A stretch of 64,000 nucleotides of DNA from AC-32 sp963746155 (GTDB lineage Bacteria; Actinomycetota; Thermoleophilia; Gaiellales; Gaiellaceae): assembly GCA_963746155.1 (NCBI GenBank), contig CAVVAB010000009.1:124001-188000 (forward strand), given 5' to 3'. This document shows positions 1-10,581 of this stretch, piece by piece. The number at the start of each line of letters is the position of its first letter. Position 1 is the first letter of the stretch. Below the pieces are notes generated by a model, which worked only from the letters and a program-made list of their open reading frames with translations, had not been told where the DNA came from and ran no database searches. Both the position numbers and the translations under genes were made by a program.

Positions 1-53
1 CCATCTGGGGTGAACGCCGCCGAATATCGTGGCTCAGCCTGCCCCTGTCAAGG

Positions 54-2937
54 CTAGTACGGCTTCGCGGCGAGCTCTCGCGCGGCTCGACCAGCCCGAT
101 CCAGGGACATCCGGTTTCCCTTGCTCTCGTAGCGGGCGGAAGCCTGCTGGAGGGCCTCGAGCGCGTCCTCTCGCCGCTCCGCGACCGTCAGGACCTCGGC
201 CAGGTCGGAGAACGCGTCGCCCTGGGTGTTGAGCAGGTCGGTCGTCTCGACGATTTCGACTGCCTCTCGCGCCAGCGCCTGGGCCTCCTCGATCTCGCCG
301 CGCCGCGCCTTGATCTTCGCTCGTGCGCTCCGCCACAGCACCTGCGAGACCACGTCGTTGGCCGCGGCGGCGGCCTCGCTCGCCCGGCTGAGGCCCTCCG
401 CCTCGTCGTACTCGCCTTGCGTGTAGAGCGCCTGGGCAAGAAAGCCCGCGATCGTCGACAGGTAGCTGCGCTCGCCCATCCGCTCGAGTGTTGCGTAGCT
501 GTCGCGCAGGATCTCCGCGGCCCGCTCGGCGTCGCCGCCCAGCGTCTCGACGAAGAATGCCTCCTGCGCGATGACGGCCGCCAACACGGTGAGTCCGAGC
601 TCGTCGATCACCTGCGTACCCTCGGCGAGCAGCTCGCGGGCCAGCTCGAATTCGCCGGCCATCGCTTCGAGCGCCGCACGCTCGACACAGCAGAAGGCTC
701 GGATGGTCGGGTCGTCGCCCGCGGTTGCGAGGAACTCCTTGCAGCGTGCGATGCCCTCATCGACCGGCAAGCGGCCCGAAGACCGCTCCGACCATGAGCC
801 AGCTGATGCTCTCCGCCTTCTCTGCGCGCGTAGTTTCCACGCTCCGCATACGAGAGCGCTTGTCTCCACGCCTCCTCGGCCGGGCCGAACGCGCCCATGA
901 CGCTGCCGTGAACGCGGCCGAGCAGGTTCCATGCCTGAGCGAGGCTGAAGTCGTCGCCGAGCTCCTCGCACGCTCGCAGCGTCTCCTCCGCGTCTTCGAG
1001 GAGTCCGTCGCTGCCTCCGCTCAGACAGCCGGAGCGTGCAGAGCCCGAGGAGCGCGCGGGCCGGCCTGCGGTCGCTCAGCTCGAAGGCGTCCTCGAGCGC
1101 GCGCAGCCCCTCGGCGACGTACCCGCGCGTGGACCAGAAGCTCCACAGTGCAGTGACGAGGCGCAGCATCAGGTCGGCGTCCCGCGTCTCCCTGGCGAAC
1201 CTGATCGCCGCTCGCAGGTTCGCGTTGTCGCCGTCGAGCTGCGCGAACACGGCCGGCTGGTCGCCGGTCCGCGACTCGAGGTCGAGCCGCTCTGCCTCGT
1301 CCGCGTACCAGCGCGCATGGAGTCGGCGCGCTTCGTCGGCCTCGCCCGCGGCCTCGAGCAGCTCGAGCGCGTACTCGCGGATCGTCTCGAGCATCCAGAA
1401 GCGCGGCTCGCCGTCCGGGTCCGTCCCTGCGGCGCAGGAGGCTCTTCTCGAGGAGCGAGCCGAGCCCGTCGAGGACATCGGTTTCGAGAGAGCCGTCGGG
1501 GTCGCAGAGGGCCTCCGCAGCCTCGAGCCTGCAACCGCCGACGAACGAGCCGAGCCGGGCGAACAGGACCTTCTCGTCCTCGAGCAGTAGGTCGTGGCTC
1601 CACTCGATCGTCGCGCGCAGCGTGCGCTGGCGCTCGTCCAGGTCCTGAGCTCCGCCGGTGAGGAGCTTGAGCCGCTGGTCGAGCCGGCGCAGGAGCGCGG
1701 CCGGCGTGAGTGCGCGGACGCGCGGCGCGGCGAGCTCGATCGCGAGCGGCAAGCCGTCGAGGCGAACGCAGATCTCGGCGACCGCCTCCGCGTTGTCGTC
1801 GGTCAGCGCGAAGTCGGTGGCCGCGGCGTGGGCTCGCTCGACGAAGAGCCTGACCGCCTCGGACTCCTCGAGGTCCGCGGCATTCGCCGGCCGTTCCCTG
1901 TCCGGCAGCGCGAGCGGCGGGACCGCATAGGTGCGCTCGCCCGAGAGGTGCAGCGGCGTTCTGCTCGTCGCCAACACGCGTAGCCCCGGGGCGGCGGCGA
2001 GCAGCCCCGAGATCGCGGGCGCGGCAGCCACCACGTGCTCGAGGTTGTCGAGCAGCAGCAGCAGCTGCCTCTCGCTGACGTACCCCTCGAGCGTCTCGAG
2101 CATCGTCTCGCCGGGGTACTCGCGCAGGCCGAGCGTCTGCGCGATCGTCGGGACCACGAGCTCCCAGTCCCGGACGGGCGACAGTGAGACGAAGAAGACG
2201 CCGTTCGGAAACTGCTCGATCGCCTCCGCCGCGACCTGGAGCGCGAGCCGTGTCTTGCCCGCCCCGCCGGCACCCGTGAGCGTGAGGAGGCGCAGGTCCT
2301 CGCGCGCGAGGAGCGCTTCGACGTCGGCGAGCTCGCGGGCGCGGCCGATGAACGCGCTCGGGAGGGCCGGGAGGTTCGTCGGCCGGCTGTCGAGCGTGTT
2401 CAGCGGAGGAAACTCGGCCGGGAGGCCCTCGATCTCGAGCTGGTACAGGTGCTGGGGGCCGGTGAGGTCCTTGAGCCGGTGCTCGCCGAGATCGCGAAGG
2501 CGCACCCGGTCGTCGAGCAGCGCCCGCGTCGACTCCGAGACCAGCACCTGCCCGCCGTGCCCGGCCGCCATCACGCGAGCGCCGTGGTGGACGTCGATCC
2601 CGACGTAGCGGTCGCCGATGAGGCGAGGCTCGCCCGTGTGGAGGCCCATCCGGACACGGATCTCGTTGTCGTCCGGCCAGTCGTGCGCGGCCAGCGCCCG
2701 CTGCGCGTCCGCAGCGGCCGCGGCAGCGTCGCTTGCCGAGGCGAACGTGACGAAGAACGCGTCCCCCTGCATATCGACCTCGAAGGCGTGGTGGCGGGCG
2801 AAGGCCTCGCGAATCAGGTCGCGGTGCATCGCAAGCAGCTCGGCGTACGAGTCCCCCGAGCGCTGCAGCACCCGCGTCGAGCCCTCGATGTCGCTGAACA
2901 CGAGCGTCACGGTGCCGCTAGGTGCCGCTTCGGCCAT
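54..2937 (-). CDS. Adenylate/guanylate cyclase-domain STAND ATPase regulator with TPR tail (frameshifted)
   Basis: The N-terminal ~180 residues form a class III nucleotidyl cyclase domain (FSDIEGSTR near residue 15, GDAFFVTF near 58). An AfsR/STAND-type NTPase follows, with FIGRARELADVE, Walker A GAGGAGKTR near 225 and LLLLDNLEH as Walker B. The C-terminal half is helical and TPR-like. This is a known actinobacterial/proteobacterial architecture, probably a cytosolic signalling ATPase; the ligand is unknown. The ATG start at 2937 is followed directly by the cyclase domain. The reading frame changes near 1430, 1015, 830 and 775, but the protein family signal continues across each change, so sequence error is likelier than decay. 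Whether the cyclase domain is catalytic cannot be judged by eye. Confidence 0.8.
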
Positions 2938-2962
2938 GTCCCGACAAGTATCGCTCCGAGAG

Positions 2963-3487
2963 CTAGCGCGAGTTGCGCTCGAGCCAGGCTTGCGCCGCGG
3001 CGGCCGAACGCAGGCGCACGAAGCGCGGATCGCCCGCGAAGCGCTCCGGCCACTCTCGCCGTTGGCGGAAGTGCGTCTTCACCATCCACCAGTAGAGCGA
3101 GTCCCGGCTCCAGAGCACGCCGCGCCAGCTCTCCTTGTTCCCGTTCCAGAGTTCCACGTCGTTGCGGATCCGCGCGGTCGTCCGCCGCCACAGCCGCCGC
3201 GCCTTGATCCTGAACGGGAGATCGAGCCAGACGATCGTGTCCGCCGCAGCGAGCACGAGGTCACCGAGCTTGCCCTCGTAGTTGCCGTCGATCACCCAAC
3301 CTTCCGGCGCCGCGTCCATGGCGTCGCGCACGCGCGCGCGAAACTCCTCGTCGGTGGGCTCGCTCCAGTTCGGCCCGTGATGAAGCGCGTCGAGCTCGAC
3401 GTAGTGCAGGTCGAGCCGCTGAGCGAGCGCGGCCGCGAACGTCGACTTCCCCGATCCGGACGTGCCCTTGAGGTTGACGCGCTTCAC
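2963..3487 (-). CDS. P-loop nucleoside/adenylate kinase-like protein (FlaR/topology-modulation type)
   Basis: 174 residues. Walker A GTSGSGKST lies at residues 6-14, followed by LDALHHGPNW and DGNY motifs and the IVWLDLP Walker B-like strand. These are typical of the adenylate-kinase-related proteins often annotated as FlaR or DNA topology modulation protein. The real substrate is unknown. The GTG start at 3487 overlaps the upstream gene's TGA in a GTGA tetranucleotide, so the two are translationally coupled. The C-terminus is Arg- and Trp-rich (GNKESWRGVLWSRDSL), as is normal for the family. Confidence 0.85.
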   Translation of the reverse strand: MKRVNLKGTSGSGKSTFAAALAQRLDLHYVELDALHHGPNWSEPTDEEFRARVRDAMDAAPEGWVIDGNYEGKLGDLVLAAADTIVWLDLPFRIKARRLWRRTTARIRNDVELWNGNKESWRGVLWSRDSLYWWMVKTHFRQRREWPERFAGDPRFVRLRSAAAAQAWLERNSR

Positions 3488-4050
3488 CCGAGCGCGGCGA
3501 CGAGCGCCTCGAGATCCGCGCGCCACCGGTCCTCGGGGACCGGCGGGAGGACGTCGTCCCAGATCGCGGCGAAGCTCCCGATCAGCTGCGGCAGGCGCGC
3601 CGGGCGCGCCATGAACCACCAGTGCAGGTGCTCACCCCCGTCGCCCCAGCGGCAGACGTGGACGCGGCCGATCTCGCCGAGCCCGCGGATCGCGCGCTCG
3701 ATTCTCGCGAGCAGGACGCCGAGCTCGGCCGCGAGCTCGTCCGGAAGGTCGCCAGGCTCGGCGTAGTGCCCGCGCGACTCGAGGAGGACGATCAGCGGGA
3801 GCCCGGTCGGCCTGTCGAACGACCAGAGCCGCCAGTTCTCGTTCGTCCAGATGTAGTCGTCGTCGGTCGCGGCGCAGCGGTGGCAGTCGATCCCACCGGC
3901 GCCGTGGCGCGGCCGCTCCTCGCCGACCGGCGGCTGGAGCGCCCGGGGCCGCATCTCGCCCTCGAACGGAAACGTCTCCCAGTCCTGCACCGGCGGCATG
4001 CGCAGCTCGTCGGCGGCGCGCTCGTAGAGCTCTTCCGGGGTCTCGGGCAT
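3484..4050 (-). CDS. HIT/GalT-like superfamily protein
   Basis: 188 residues. A C-terminal HLHWWF segment after a WGDGGE stretch resembles the histidine-triad (HxHxx) active site of HIT/galactose-1-phosphate uridylyltransferase-like proteins. An N-terminal DCHRC pair could bind zinc, as in GalT. Likely a nucleotidyl hydrolase or transferase; the substrate is not evident. The ATG start at 4050 lies 27 bp from the divergent lhr start, so the two share a promoter region. It overlaps the downstream kinase-like gene by 4 bp. Confidence 0.7.
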   Translation of the reverse strand: MPETPEELYERAADELRMPPVQDWETFPFEGEMRPRALQPPVGEERPRHGAGGIDCHRCAATDDDYIWTNENWRLWSFDRPTGLPLIVLLESRGHYAEPGDLPDELAAELGVLLARIERAIRGLGEIGRVHVCRWGDGGEHLHWWFMARPARLPQLIGSFAAIWDDVLPPVPEDRWRADLEALVAALG

Positions 4051-4077
4051 CGGTTGGCCGATGGTAACGTCGGGTAG

Positions 4078-7000
4078 GTGGATCCGCTCGCGCCGTTTTC
4101 GCCCAGGACGCGCGCCTGGTTCGAGGCGGCCTTTGCCGAGCCCACGCCCGCGCAGGCGCTGGGTTGGCCGGCGATCGCGAGCGGCAAGCACACGCTGATC
4201 CAGGCGCCGACCGGCTCGGGGAAGACGCTCGCGGCCTTCCTCTACGGGATCGACCGGCTCGACGCGGAGCCGGGGCAGGGCCTGCGCCTGCTCTACGTCT
4301 CGCCGCTGAAGGCGCTGAACTACGACATCGAGCGGAACCTGCGCGGGCCGCTCGCCGGGCTCGGCTCGGAGCTGCGCGTGGCAGTCCGCACCGGCGACAC
4401 GCCGCAGAAGGAGCGCGCCGCGATGCTGCGCGAGCCGCCGGACATCCTGATCACGACTCCCGAGTCGCTGTTCCTGCTCCTCACCTCTCGCGCGCGGGAG
4501 ATCCTGCGGCCCGTCCGCACGCTGATCCTCGACGAGGTGCACGCCGTTGCCGGCACGAAGCGTGGCTCGCACCTTGCGATCAGCGTCGAGCGGCTCGATC
4601 GGCTCACGGAAGAGCCGGTCCAGCGGATCGGCCTGTCGGCCACGCAGAGGCCGCTCGAGGAGATCGGCCGCTTCGTCTCGGGCGGGCGCGAGATCGAGCT
4701 CGTCGACGCCGGCCGCGCGAAGGAGCTCGACCTGACCGTCGTCGTGCCGCTCGACGACATGCGCGAGCCCGAGGAACAGCAGTCGATCTGGCCCTCGATC
4801 TACCCGGAGATCCTCGAGCTCGTCCGCGCGCACCGCTCGACGATCGTGTTCGTCAACAACCGCCGTCTCGCCGAGCGGCTCGCTCTCAGACTCAACGACC
4901 TGGCCGAGGAGGAGATCGCCCGCGCCCACCACGGCTCCGTCGCCCGCGAGCAGCGCGTCGAGGTCGAGGAGCTGCTGAAGAAGGGCGAGATCCCGTGCCT
5001 CGTCGCAACGTCGTCGCTCGAGCTCGGGATCGACATGGGCGCGGTCGACCTCGTCGTTCAGGTCGAGTCGCCGAAGTCCGTCGCGCGCGGGCTGCAGCGC
5101 ATCGGCCGCGCGGGCCACGAGCTCGGCGCGGTCTCGAAGGGGCGGATCTTCCCGAAGTTCCGCTCCGACCTGCTCGAGTCGGCCGTGGTCGCACGACGGA
5201 TGCTCGACGGCGCGATCGAGGAGACGACGATCCCGCGCAACCCGCTGGACGTGCTCGCGCAGCAGATCGTCGCGATCTGCGCCGACGAGGAGATCGCCGT
5301 CGACGACCTCCATGCGCTCGTGCGCGGCGCCTACCCGTTCGCCGACCTCTCGCGCGTCCAGCTCGAGAACGTGCTCGACATGCTCGACGGCCGCTACCCC
5401 TCCGACGAGTTCGCGGAGCTGCGGGCCCGGATCGTCTGGGACCGCACCGCCGGAGTCGTGCGCGGGCGGCAGGGGGCGCGCAGGCTTGCCGTCACCAACG
5501 CGGGGACGATCCCCGACCGCGGCCTCTTCGGCGTCTATCTCGTCGAAGGCGGCGGGACGGGTCGGCGAGCTCGACGAGGAGATGGTCTACGAGGCGCGCG
5601 CGGGCCAGACGTTCCTGCTCGGCGCGTCGACCTGGCGGATCGAGGAGATCACGCGCGACCGCGTGCTCGTCTCTCCGGCTCCGGGCGTTCCCGGCGCGGT
5701 GCCGTTCTGGAAGGGCGAGGGCGTCGGCCGGCCCTACGAGCTGGGCGAGGCGATCGGCGCGACCTCGCGCGAGCTGGCCGCGCTCCCGGAGGAGAAGGCG
5801 CTGAAGCGACTGACCGAGGAGCACCGCCTCGACGAGCGCGCCGCCCAGAACCTGGTCTCGTTCCTGGCCGAGCAGCAGGCGGCGACGGGCGCGGTCCCGT
5901 CCGACCGGACGATCGTGGTCGAGCGGTTCCGCGACGAGATCGGCGACTGGCGGCTCTGCATCCTCACGCCGTTCGGCGGCCGCGTCCACGCGCCGTGGGC
6001 GCTGGCGCTCGGCGCGAGGCTGCGCGAGTCGCTCGGCCTCGAGACGCAGGCAATCTGGTCGGACGACGGGATCGCGATCCATCTCCCGGACGCCGACGCG
6101 CCTCCGCCGATCGACGACGTGGTGCTCGACCCGGAGTCGATCGAGGAGCTCGTCACCCAGGAGCTCGGCGACACCGCGCTCTTCGGCGCGCGCTTCCGCG
6201 AGAACGCGGGGCGCGTCGCTGCTGATCCCGCGCCGCCGGCCGGGCGCGAGGACGCCGCTCTGGCAGCAGCGCCTGAAGGCGCAGTCGCTGCTCCAGGTCG
6301 CGCGCCGCTACCCCGCGTTCCCGGTCGTGCTCGAGACCTACCGCGAGTGCCTCCAGGACGTCTTCGACCTGCCTGCGCTGAAGCGGCTGCTGCACGGCCT
6401 GCGCACGCGGCAGATCGACCTCGTCGACGTCGAGACGCCTTCCGCCTCGCCGTACGCGTCCTCGCTCCTCTTCGACTACGTCGCGACCTACATGTACGAG
6501 GACGACACGCCCGCGGCCGAGCGGAAGGCGCAGGCGCTCTCGCTCGACCGCGACCTCCTGCGGGAGCTGCTCGGGCAGGAGGAGCTGCGGGACCTGATCG
6601 ACCCCGGCGCGCTCGCCGAGGTGGAGGAGAGGCTGCGAGGAGACGCGCGGACGCCCGACGAGCTGCACGACCAGCTCAGGCGCCGTGGCGACCTTGGCGA
6701 CGGCGAGTACCCGGACGATCTCGCGGAGCCGCTGCTGGCCGAGCGCCGTGCCGTGCACGTGCGGATCGCCAACGAGCGCCGCCTGATCGCGGCCGAGGAC
6801 GCCGGGCGGTACCGGGACGCGGTCGGCGCGATGCCGCCGGGCGGGCTGCCGGACGTCTTCCTGGAGGCGAGCGAGGAGCCGCTCCATTCTCTGGTCCGCC
6901 GCTTCGCCCGTACGCGAGGACCGTTCACGACCGCCGAGGCGAGCGCGCGCTTCGGGCGCGACGTCGAGCCGGTTCTCCGCGAGCTCGAGCGGCGGAACGA

Positions 7001-8324
7001 GCTGGTACGCGGCGAGCTCCGCCCGGGCGGGACCGAGCGCGAATGGTGCGATCCGGAGGTGCTGCGTCGCCTGCGTCGTGCATCGCTCGCCGCGCTGAGG
7101 CGCGAGGTCGAGCCCGCCGAGCAGGCTGCGTTCGGGCGCTTCCTGCCGAGCTGGCAGGGAATCGACAGGCGGGCGACGCTGCGCGAGGCGCTCGTGCCGC
7201 TGCAGGGGCTCGCGCTGCCGGTCGCGCTCTGGGAGTCGGACATCCTCCCGCGCCGCGTGCCGGGCTACCGGGCCGAGCAGCTCGATGCGCTCTGCGCCTC
7301 CGGCGAGGTCGTGTGGGTCGGCGCGGGGCTCGACCGTGTCGCCGTCTACTTCCGCGACGACGCGCCCGCCCTTGGCCCGCCGCCGGCCGCGGACCGCCCG
7401 GAGCGGGAGGTGCACGAGCGGCTGCGCGCGGCGCTCTCGCGGAGCGCCCTCTTCTGGCACGACCTGCTCGTGGACACGGGCCTCGAGGCGGAGGAGGCGC
7501 TGCCGGCGCTCTGGGACCTCGTCTGGGCGGGCGAGGTGACAAACGACGCGTGGACGCCGCTTCGCGCGGGCCGCCGCTACCGGGCCGAGGCTCGCCCTGA
7601 CCGTGCCCGGCCGCGCCGCTTCTCGCGCCGCCGGGCGGGCGAGAGCACGGCCACGCAGGGCCGCTGGTCGCCGACGAGCCGTCTCTTCGGGACCAGTCCG
7701 GGGTCTGACCCCGGACGTGGCCCGGACCGGCGCGCCTTGGCGGAGCTGCTGCTGGAGCGCCACGGGATCATCACGCGCGACGGCGTCCGCACCGAGGGTA
7801 TCCCCGGCGGGTACGGCGCGGTCTACGGTGAGCTGCGGTCACTGGAGACGCTCGGCCTCTGCCGCCGCGGCTACTTCGTCGAAGGGCTCGGCGGCGCGCA
7901 GTTCGCTCTCGGAGGCGCCGTCGAGCGTTTGCGCGAGCTGCGGCCAAAGGACGGGGAGGAGGCCGAGCCGCTCGTGCTCGCGGCCGCCGACCCGGCGCAG
8001 CCCTACGGCGCCGCGCTCCCCTGGCCTAAGCGGGCCGGCGCACGCGCCGCGCGGGTCGCGGGCGCATACGTCGTGCTCCTGGGCGGCGAGGCGGCGCTCT
8101 TCGTCGAGCGAGGCGGCCGCTCGCTCGTCCCGCTCCGCGAGCCGGAGGAGGCCTGGATGCGCGAGGCCCTCGCCGCGCTCGTCGCCCACGTCCGCCACGT
8201 GGGCGTCAAGCGTCTCGCGGTCGAGCGCTTCGACAGCGAGCCGGTGGCCGACACGGAGATCATGCCGCTGTTGCTCGAGGCCGGCTTCGTGCCAGGCCCT
8301 CGACGCGCGGTGCTCCGCCCCTAG
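4078..8324 (+). CDS. lhr: Lhr-type large ATP-dependent DNA helicase (two frameshifts)
   Basis: A superfamily 2 helicase of about 1415 residues. Walker A APTGSGKT is near residue 40, the DEVH box is in LILDEVHAV, motif III is GLSAT, and motif VI RIGRAGHE lies in a second RecA domain. Lhr-specific winged-helix and beta-barrel regions follow, then a long C-terminal domain of the AlkZ-like type found in bacterial Lhr-CTD. Family role: 3'-5' ssDNA-dependent translocase and helicase in DNA repair. GTG start at 4078. The frame changes near 5557 (a G run) and near 6210, with the family sequence continuing each time. A 21-bp palindrome (7696-7716) lies in a low-complexity Arg-rich linker. The 3' end overlaps the convergent gene at 8321. 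Confidence 0.92.
7696..7716. repeat. Perfect GC-rich palindrome inside lhr
   Basis: Arms GTCCGGGGTC and GACCCCGGAC are separated by a single T. The palindrome is read in frame through the Arg/Ser-rich linker of Lhr between conserved domains. It could be an inserted dispersed palindromic repeat. There is no T-tract, so it does not look like a terminator. Confidence 0.8.
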
Positions 8325-8749
8325 CTCTTCGGAACCCTGACTGGCAGGACGTTCGACCACCGGGTCGGGCACGGCTTGTGGGGGGTGCAGTCGAGACCCA
8401 GCGCCGTCGCCGAGACCTGCACGAAGTACCGCCCGGGCCGCACCGTCTGGCGAGTTCGCGCGCGGTATGCATCGCCGCGCACTCGGACGGACGCCGGCAA
8501 CGGCTCTCGCAGGCGGACGTTCTTCGCCAGAAAACCACCGCCCATGCCCGTGGCGCGCCGAGTGGCGACGACGATCCTCGAGGGAGCCTGATCGCCAAGC
8601 GTGTAAACGACCACGATGTGTCCGCTCCGCGTGCGCGCCGAGCGCAAATGGGGCTGCGACACCGCAGCAGGTGCACTTGCGAGAAGACCTGCGCCGAGCG
8701 CGAGAAGGGCGGCGACAGCCGCAACGGTTGAACGGTTGGCTATCACCAT
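8321..8749 (-). CDS. Small secreted protein of unknown function
   Basis: About 142 residues with an N-terminal signal peptide (VAAVAALLALGAGLLASAP then an AxA-like site). The mature part is beta-rich (GHIVVVYTL, RPGRYFVQVSA), resembling a fibronectin-III/Ig-like sandwich, with two Cys near the C-terminus (LDCTPHKPC) that could form a disulfide. Start chosen at ATG 8749; an in-frame TTG lies at 8770. It is convergent with lhr and the two stops overlap. I do not recognise the family. Confidence 0.65.
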   Translation of the reverse strand: MVIANRSTVAAVAALLALGAGLLASAPAAVSQPHLRSARTRSGHIVVVYTLGDQAPSRIVVATRRATGMGGGFLAKNVRLREPLPASVRVRGDAYRARTRQTVRPGRYFVQVSATALGLDCTPHKPCPTRWSNVLPVRVPKS

Positions 8750-8783
8750 GGCCCGATTCGACTGTAGCAACGTCCGACCCTGT

Positions 8784-8812
8784 TTGACACGGAGTGGGAA
8801 GGGGCATAGACC
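8784..8812 (+). promoter_or_regulatory. Possible promoter of the secreted protein gene at 8867
   Basis: A perfect TTGACA (8784-8789) is followed after 17 bp by TAGACC (8807-8812), about 55 bp before the start codon. The -35 box is convincing and the -10 box is weak. Confidence 0.4.
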
Positions 8813-8866
8813 ATTGGTTTCGGACCGCGTGAAGGGCTAACCCAGGGGTCGCAAGGGGGAGAGACA

Positions 8867-10507
8867 ATGAGACGACTTCTCGGCGGGTCGATCGTCCTCG
8901 TCGTCGCGGCGATTGCCCTTGGCTTCTTTACAGGGGCTGCCCGCGCAGTCACGCCGGATTGCGACGAGCCGACCGCGCTCTGCACCGAGCCGCTCGATTC
9001 GATTGGCTACGGAGGCGAGTACACCGGCCACGACGAGCCCTCGCTGCTCTTCTACTCGAACAAGCGGGGCTCCGGTAACTCAAATCTCTACAAGGTGACG
9101 CTTCCGACCGACCCGAAGGTCCTGCCGAATCAGGCCGGAACGGGAGGGACCTGGAACTTCCAGCTCCATCCCGCGTTCTGGCTCGGGATGGCGCTGTGCG
9201 ACAACCAGTCGGCGCCGGAGTACACGCACGCTCCGTGCGTGCCGGACAGCGACACGAACATCTTCGACGGGACTGACCCCGCCGGCCCGGATTACATCGG
9301 CAAGCACCCGGGCACCGCCTTCCTCGAAGTGCAGTTCTACCCGCCCGGGTGGGCCCCTTGGCCGCCCGGTGTGAGCTGCGATGCGAGCAAGTGGTGCTCG
9401 GCGATGGCGATCTTCAGCCTGAACCAGGATCAGAACACGGGTGTCCTGAACAACGATGACTGCCTGGGGACGGTGGGGCTCGAGCCCGCCAACTTCGCGT
9501 TCATCACGAAAAGCGGTGCCCCGCACGCGCCACCTGGTCCGCTCAGCCAGACGTTCGACACGTTCGCTCCGAACCCGGCGACAGACCTGTTCATGAAGTC
9601 GGGGGACGAGCTCAAGGTCGACATCCACGACGGAGCCGCAGGACTCACCGTGATCATTCACGACGTCACGACCGGCAAGACGGGCTCGATGACGGCAAGC
9701 GCTGCCAATGGCTTCGCCCAGGTGCTCTACGAGCCCGCTTCCACGACCTGTCACGCCGCTCCGTACACGTTCCGCCCGATGTACGCGACCTCGAGCGAGC
9801 ACACTCGGGTGCCGTGGGCGGCGCACTCGTACAACGTCGCCTTCTCGGACGAGATCGGGCACTTCGAGTACTGCGACGCGATCACCGGAGAAGGCGGCGA
9901 CTGCACGAGCAACGGCGAGGACAGCCTCGACGACGACGACACGGGGTGCTTCAGCGCCGCGTTCTCGACGTTCGTGCCGATCACGGGCTGCATCGCCACG
10001 GACAACGACTTCGACGGGACCTCCTACCAGCCCGTGTGGCCCGGGACGGATCCCAACCGAGGGCAGGACAAGAAGTACCACCCGAGCCCGGTCACGTTCA
10101 CGAGCCCGCTCTTCAACGGGCACCGGAACTACGACCGGGTCGCCTTCGAAGCCGATCTGCCCCGAATCGAGGCGGCCGACTTCGGCGGCAACTGCAACCG
10201 GTTCACCGGGATAGGGTGCGTCAACCCGCCGCCGGGATCGAACTTCTATCCCATCTACACGATCGGGACAGCGAAGTCCGATCATGACCACTTGAGGAGC
10301 GACGGTGGGGACTCCCACGGGAAGGGCCAGTGCATCTGGCAGCTCGGTGGGCCCTATCTCAAGGGGACAACGAACACGTTCGGCGGAAACTCGGCCGCCG
10401 AATACGGACCACTGCTGTTCAGCTTCTACCCGAACCCGAACCCGGCGGTCCGACTCCGGACGAACAACTTCCGGAACGTGCTGGACACGAATCCCTGCCC
10501 GGCCTAA
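8867..10507 (+). CDS. Large secreted protein of unknown function
   Basis: 546 residues, ATG start preceded by an AAGGGGGAGAG ribosome-binding site. The N-terminal signal peptide is MRRLLGG plus a ~20-residue hydrophobic core ending in ARA. The mature protein is rich in Asp, Gly, Pro, Asn and paired Cys, with aromatic-rich stretches such as FYPPGWAPWPPG and HLRSDGGDSHGKGQCIW. No membrane anchor or catalytic motif that I recognise. It is an extracellular, probably disulfide-bonded protein. It stands alone, with its own promoter-like region and a strong hairpin behind it. Confidence 0.7.
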   Translation: MRRLLGGSIVLVVAAIALGFFTGAARAVTPDCDEPTALCTEPLDSIGYGGEYTGHDEPSLLFYSNKRGSGNSNLYKVTLPTDPKVLPNQAGTGGTWNFQLHPAFWLGMALCDNQSAPEYTHAPCVPDSDTNIFDGTDPAGPDYIGKHPGTAFLEVQFYPPGWAPWPPGVSCDASKWCSAMAIFSLNQDQNTGVLNNDDCLGTVGLEPANFAFITKSGAPHAPPGPLSQTFDTFAPNPATDLFMKSGDELKVDIHDGAAGLTVIIHDVTTGKTGSMTASAANGFAQVLYEPASTTCHAAPYTFRPMYATSSEHTRVPWAAHSYNVAFSDEIGHFEYCDAITGEGGDCTSNGEDSLDDDDTGCFSAAFSTFVPITGCIATDNDFDGTSYQPVWPGTDPNRGQDKKYHPSPVTFTSPLFNGHRNYDRVAFEADLPRIEAADFGGNCNRFTGIGCVNPPPGSNFYPIYTIGTAKSDHDHLRSDGGDSHGKGQCIWQLGGPYLKGTTNTFGGNSAAEYGPLLFSFYPNPNPAVRLRTNNFRNVLDTNPCPA

Positions 10508-10528
10508 GCCGAGCGACCGACGGCGACA

Positions 10529-10556
10529 GGAGAGCGCTCCGCAAGGGGCGCTCTCC
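10529..10556 (+). terminator. Stem-loop terminator after the secreted protein gene
   Basis: Arms GGAGAGCGC and GCGCTCTCC with a 10-nt loop, followed by GCTTTA. Only a short T stretch, but the position just after the stop codon fits. Confidence 0.6.
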
Positions 10557-10581
10557 GCTTTAGGGCGGTACGCTGGCCCGG

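Noticed and set aside
7696..7716. Terminator
   Set aside because: The palindrome is inside an open coding frame that continues for 600 bp and has no T-tract.
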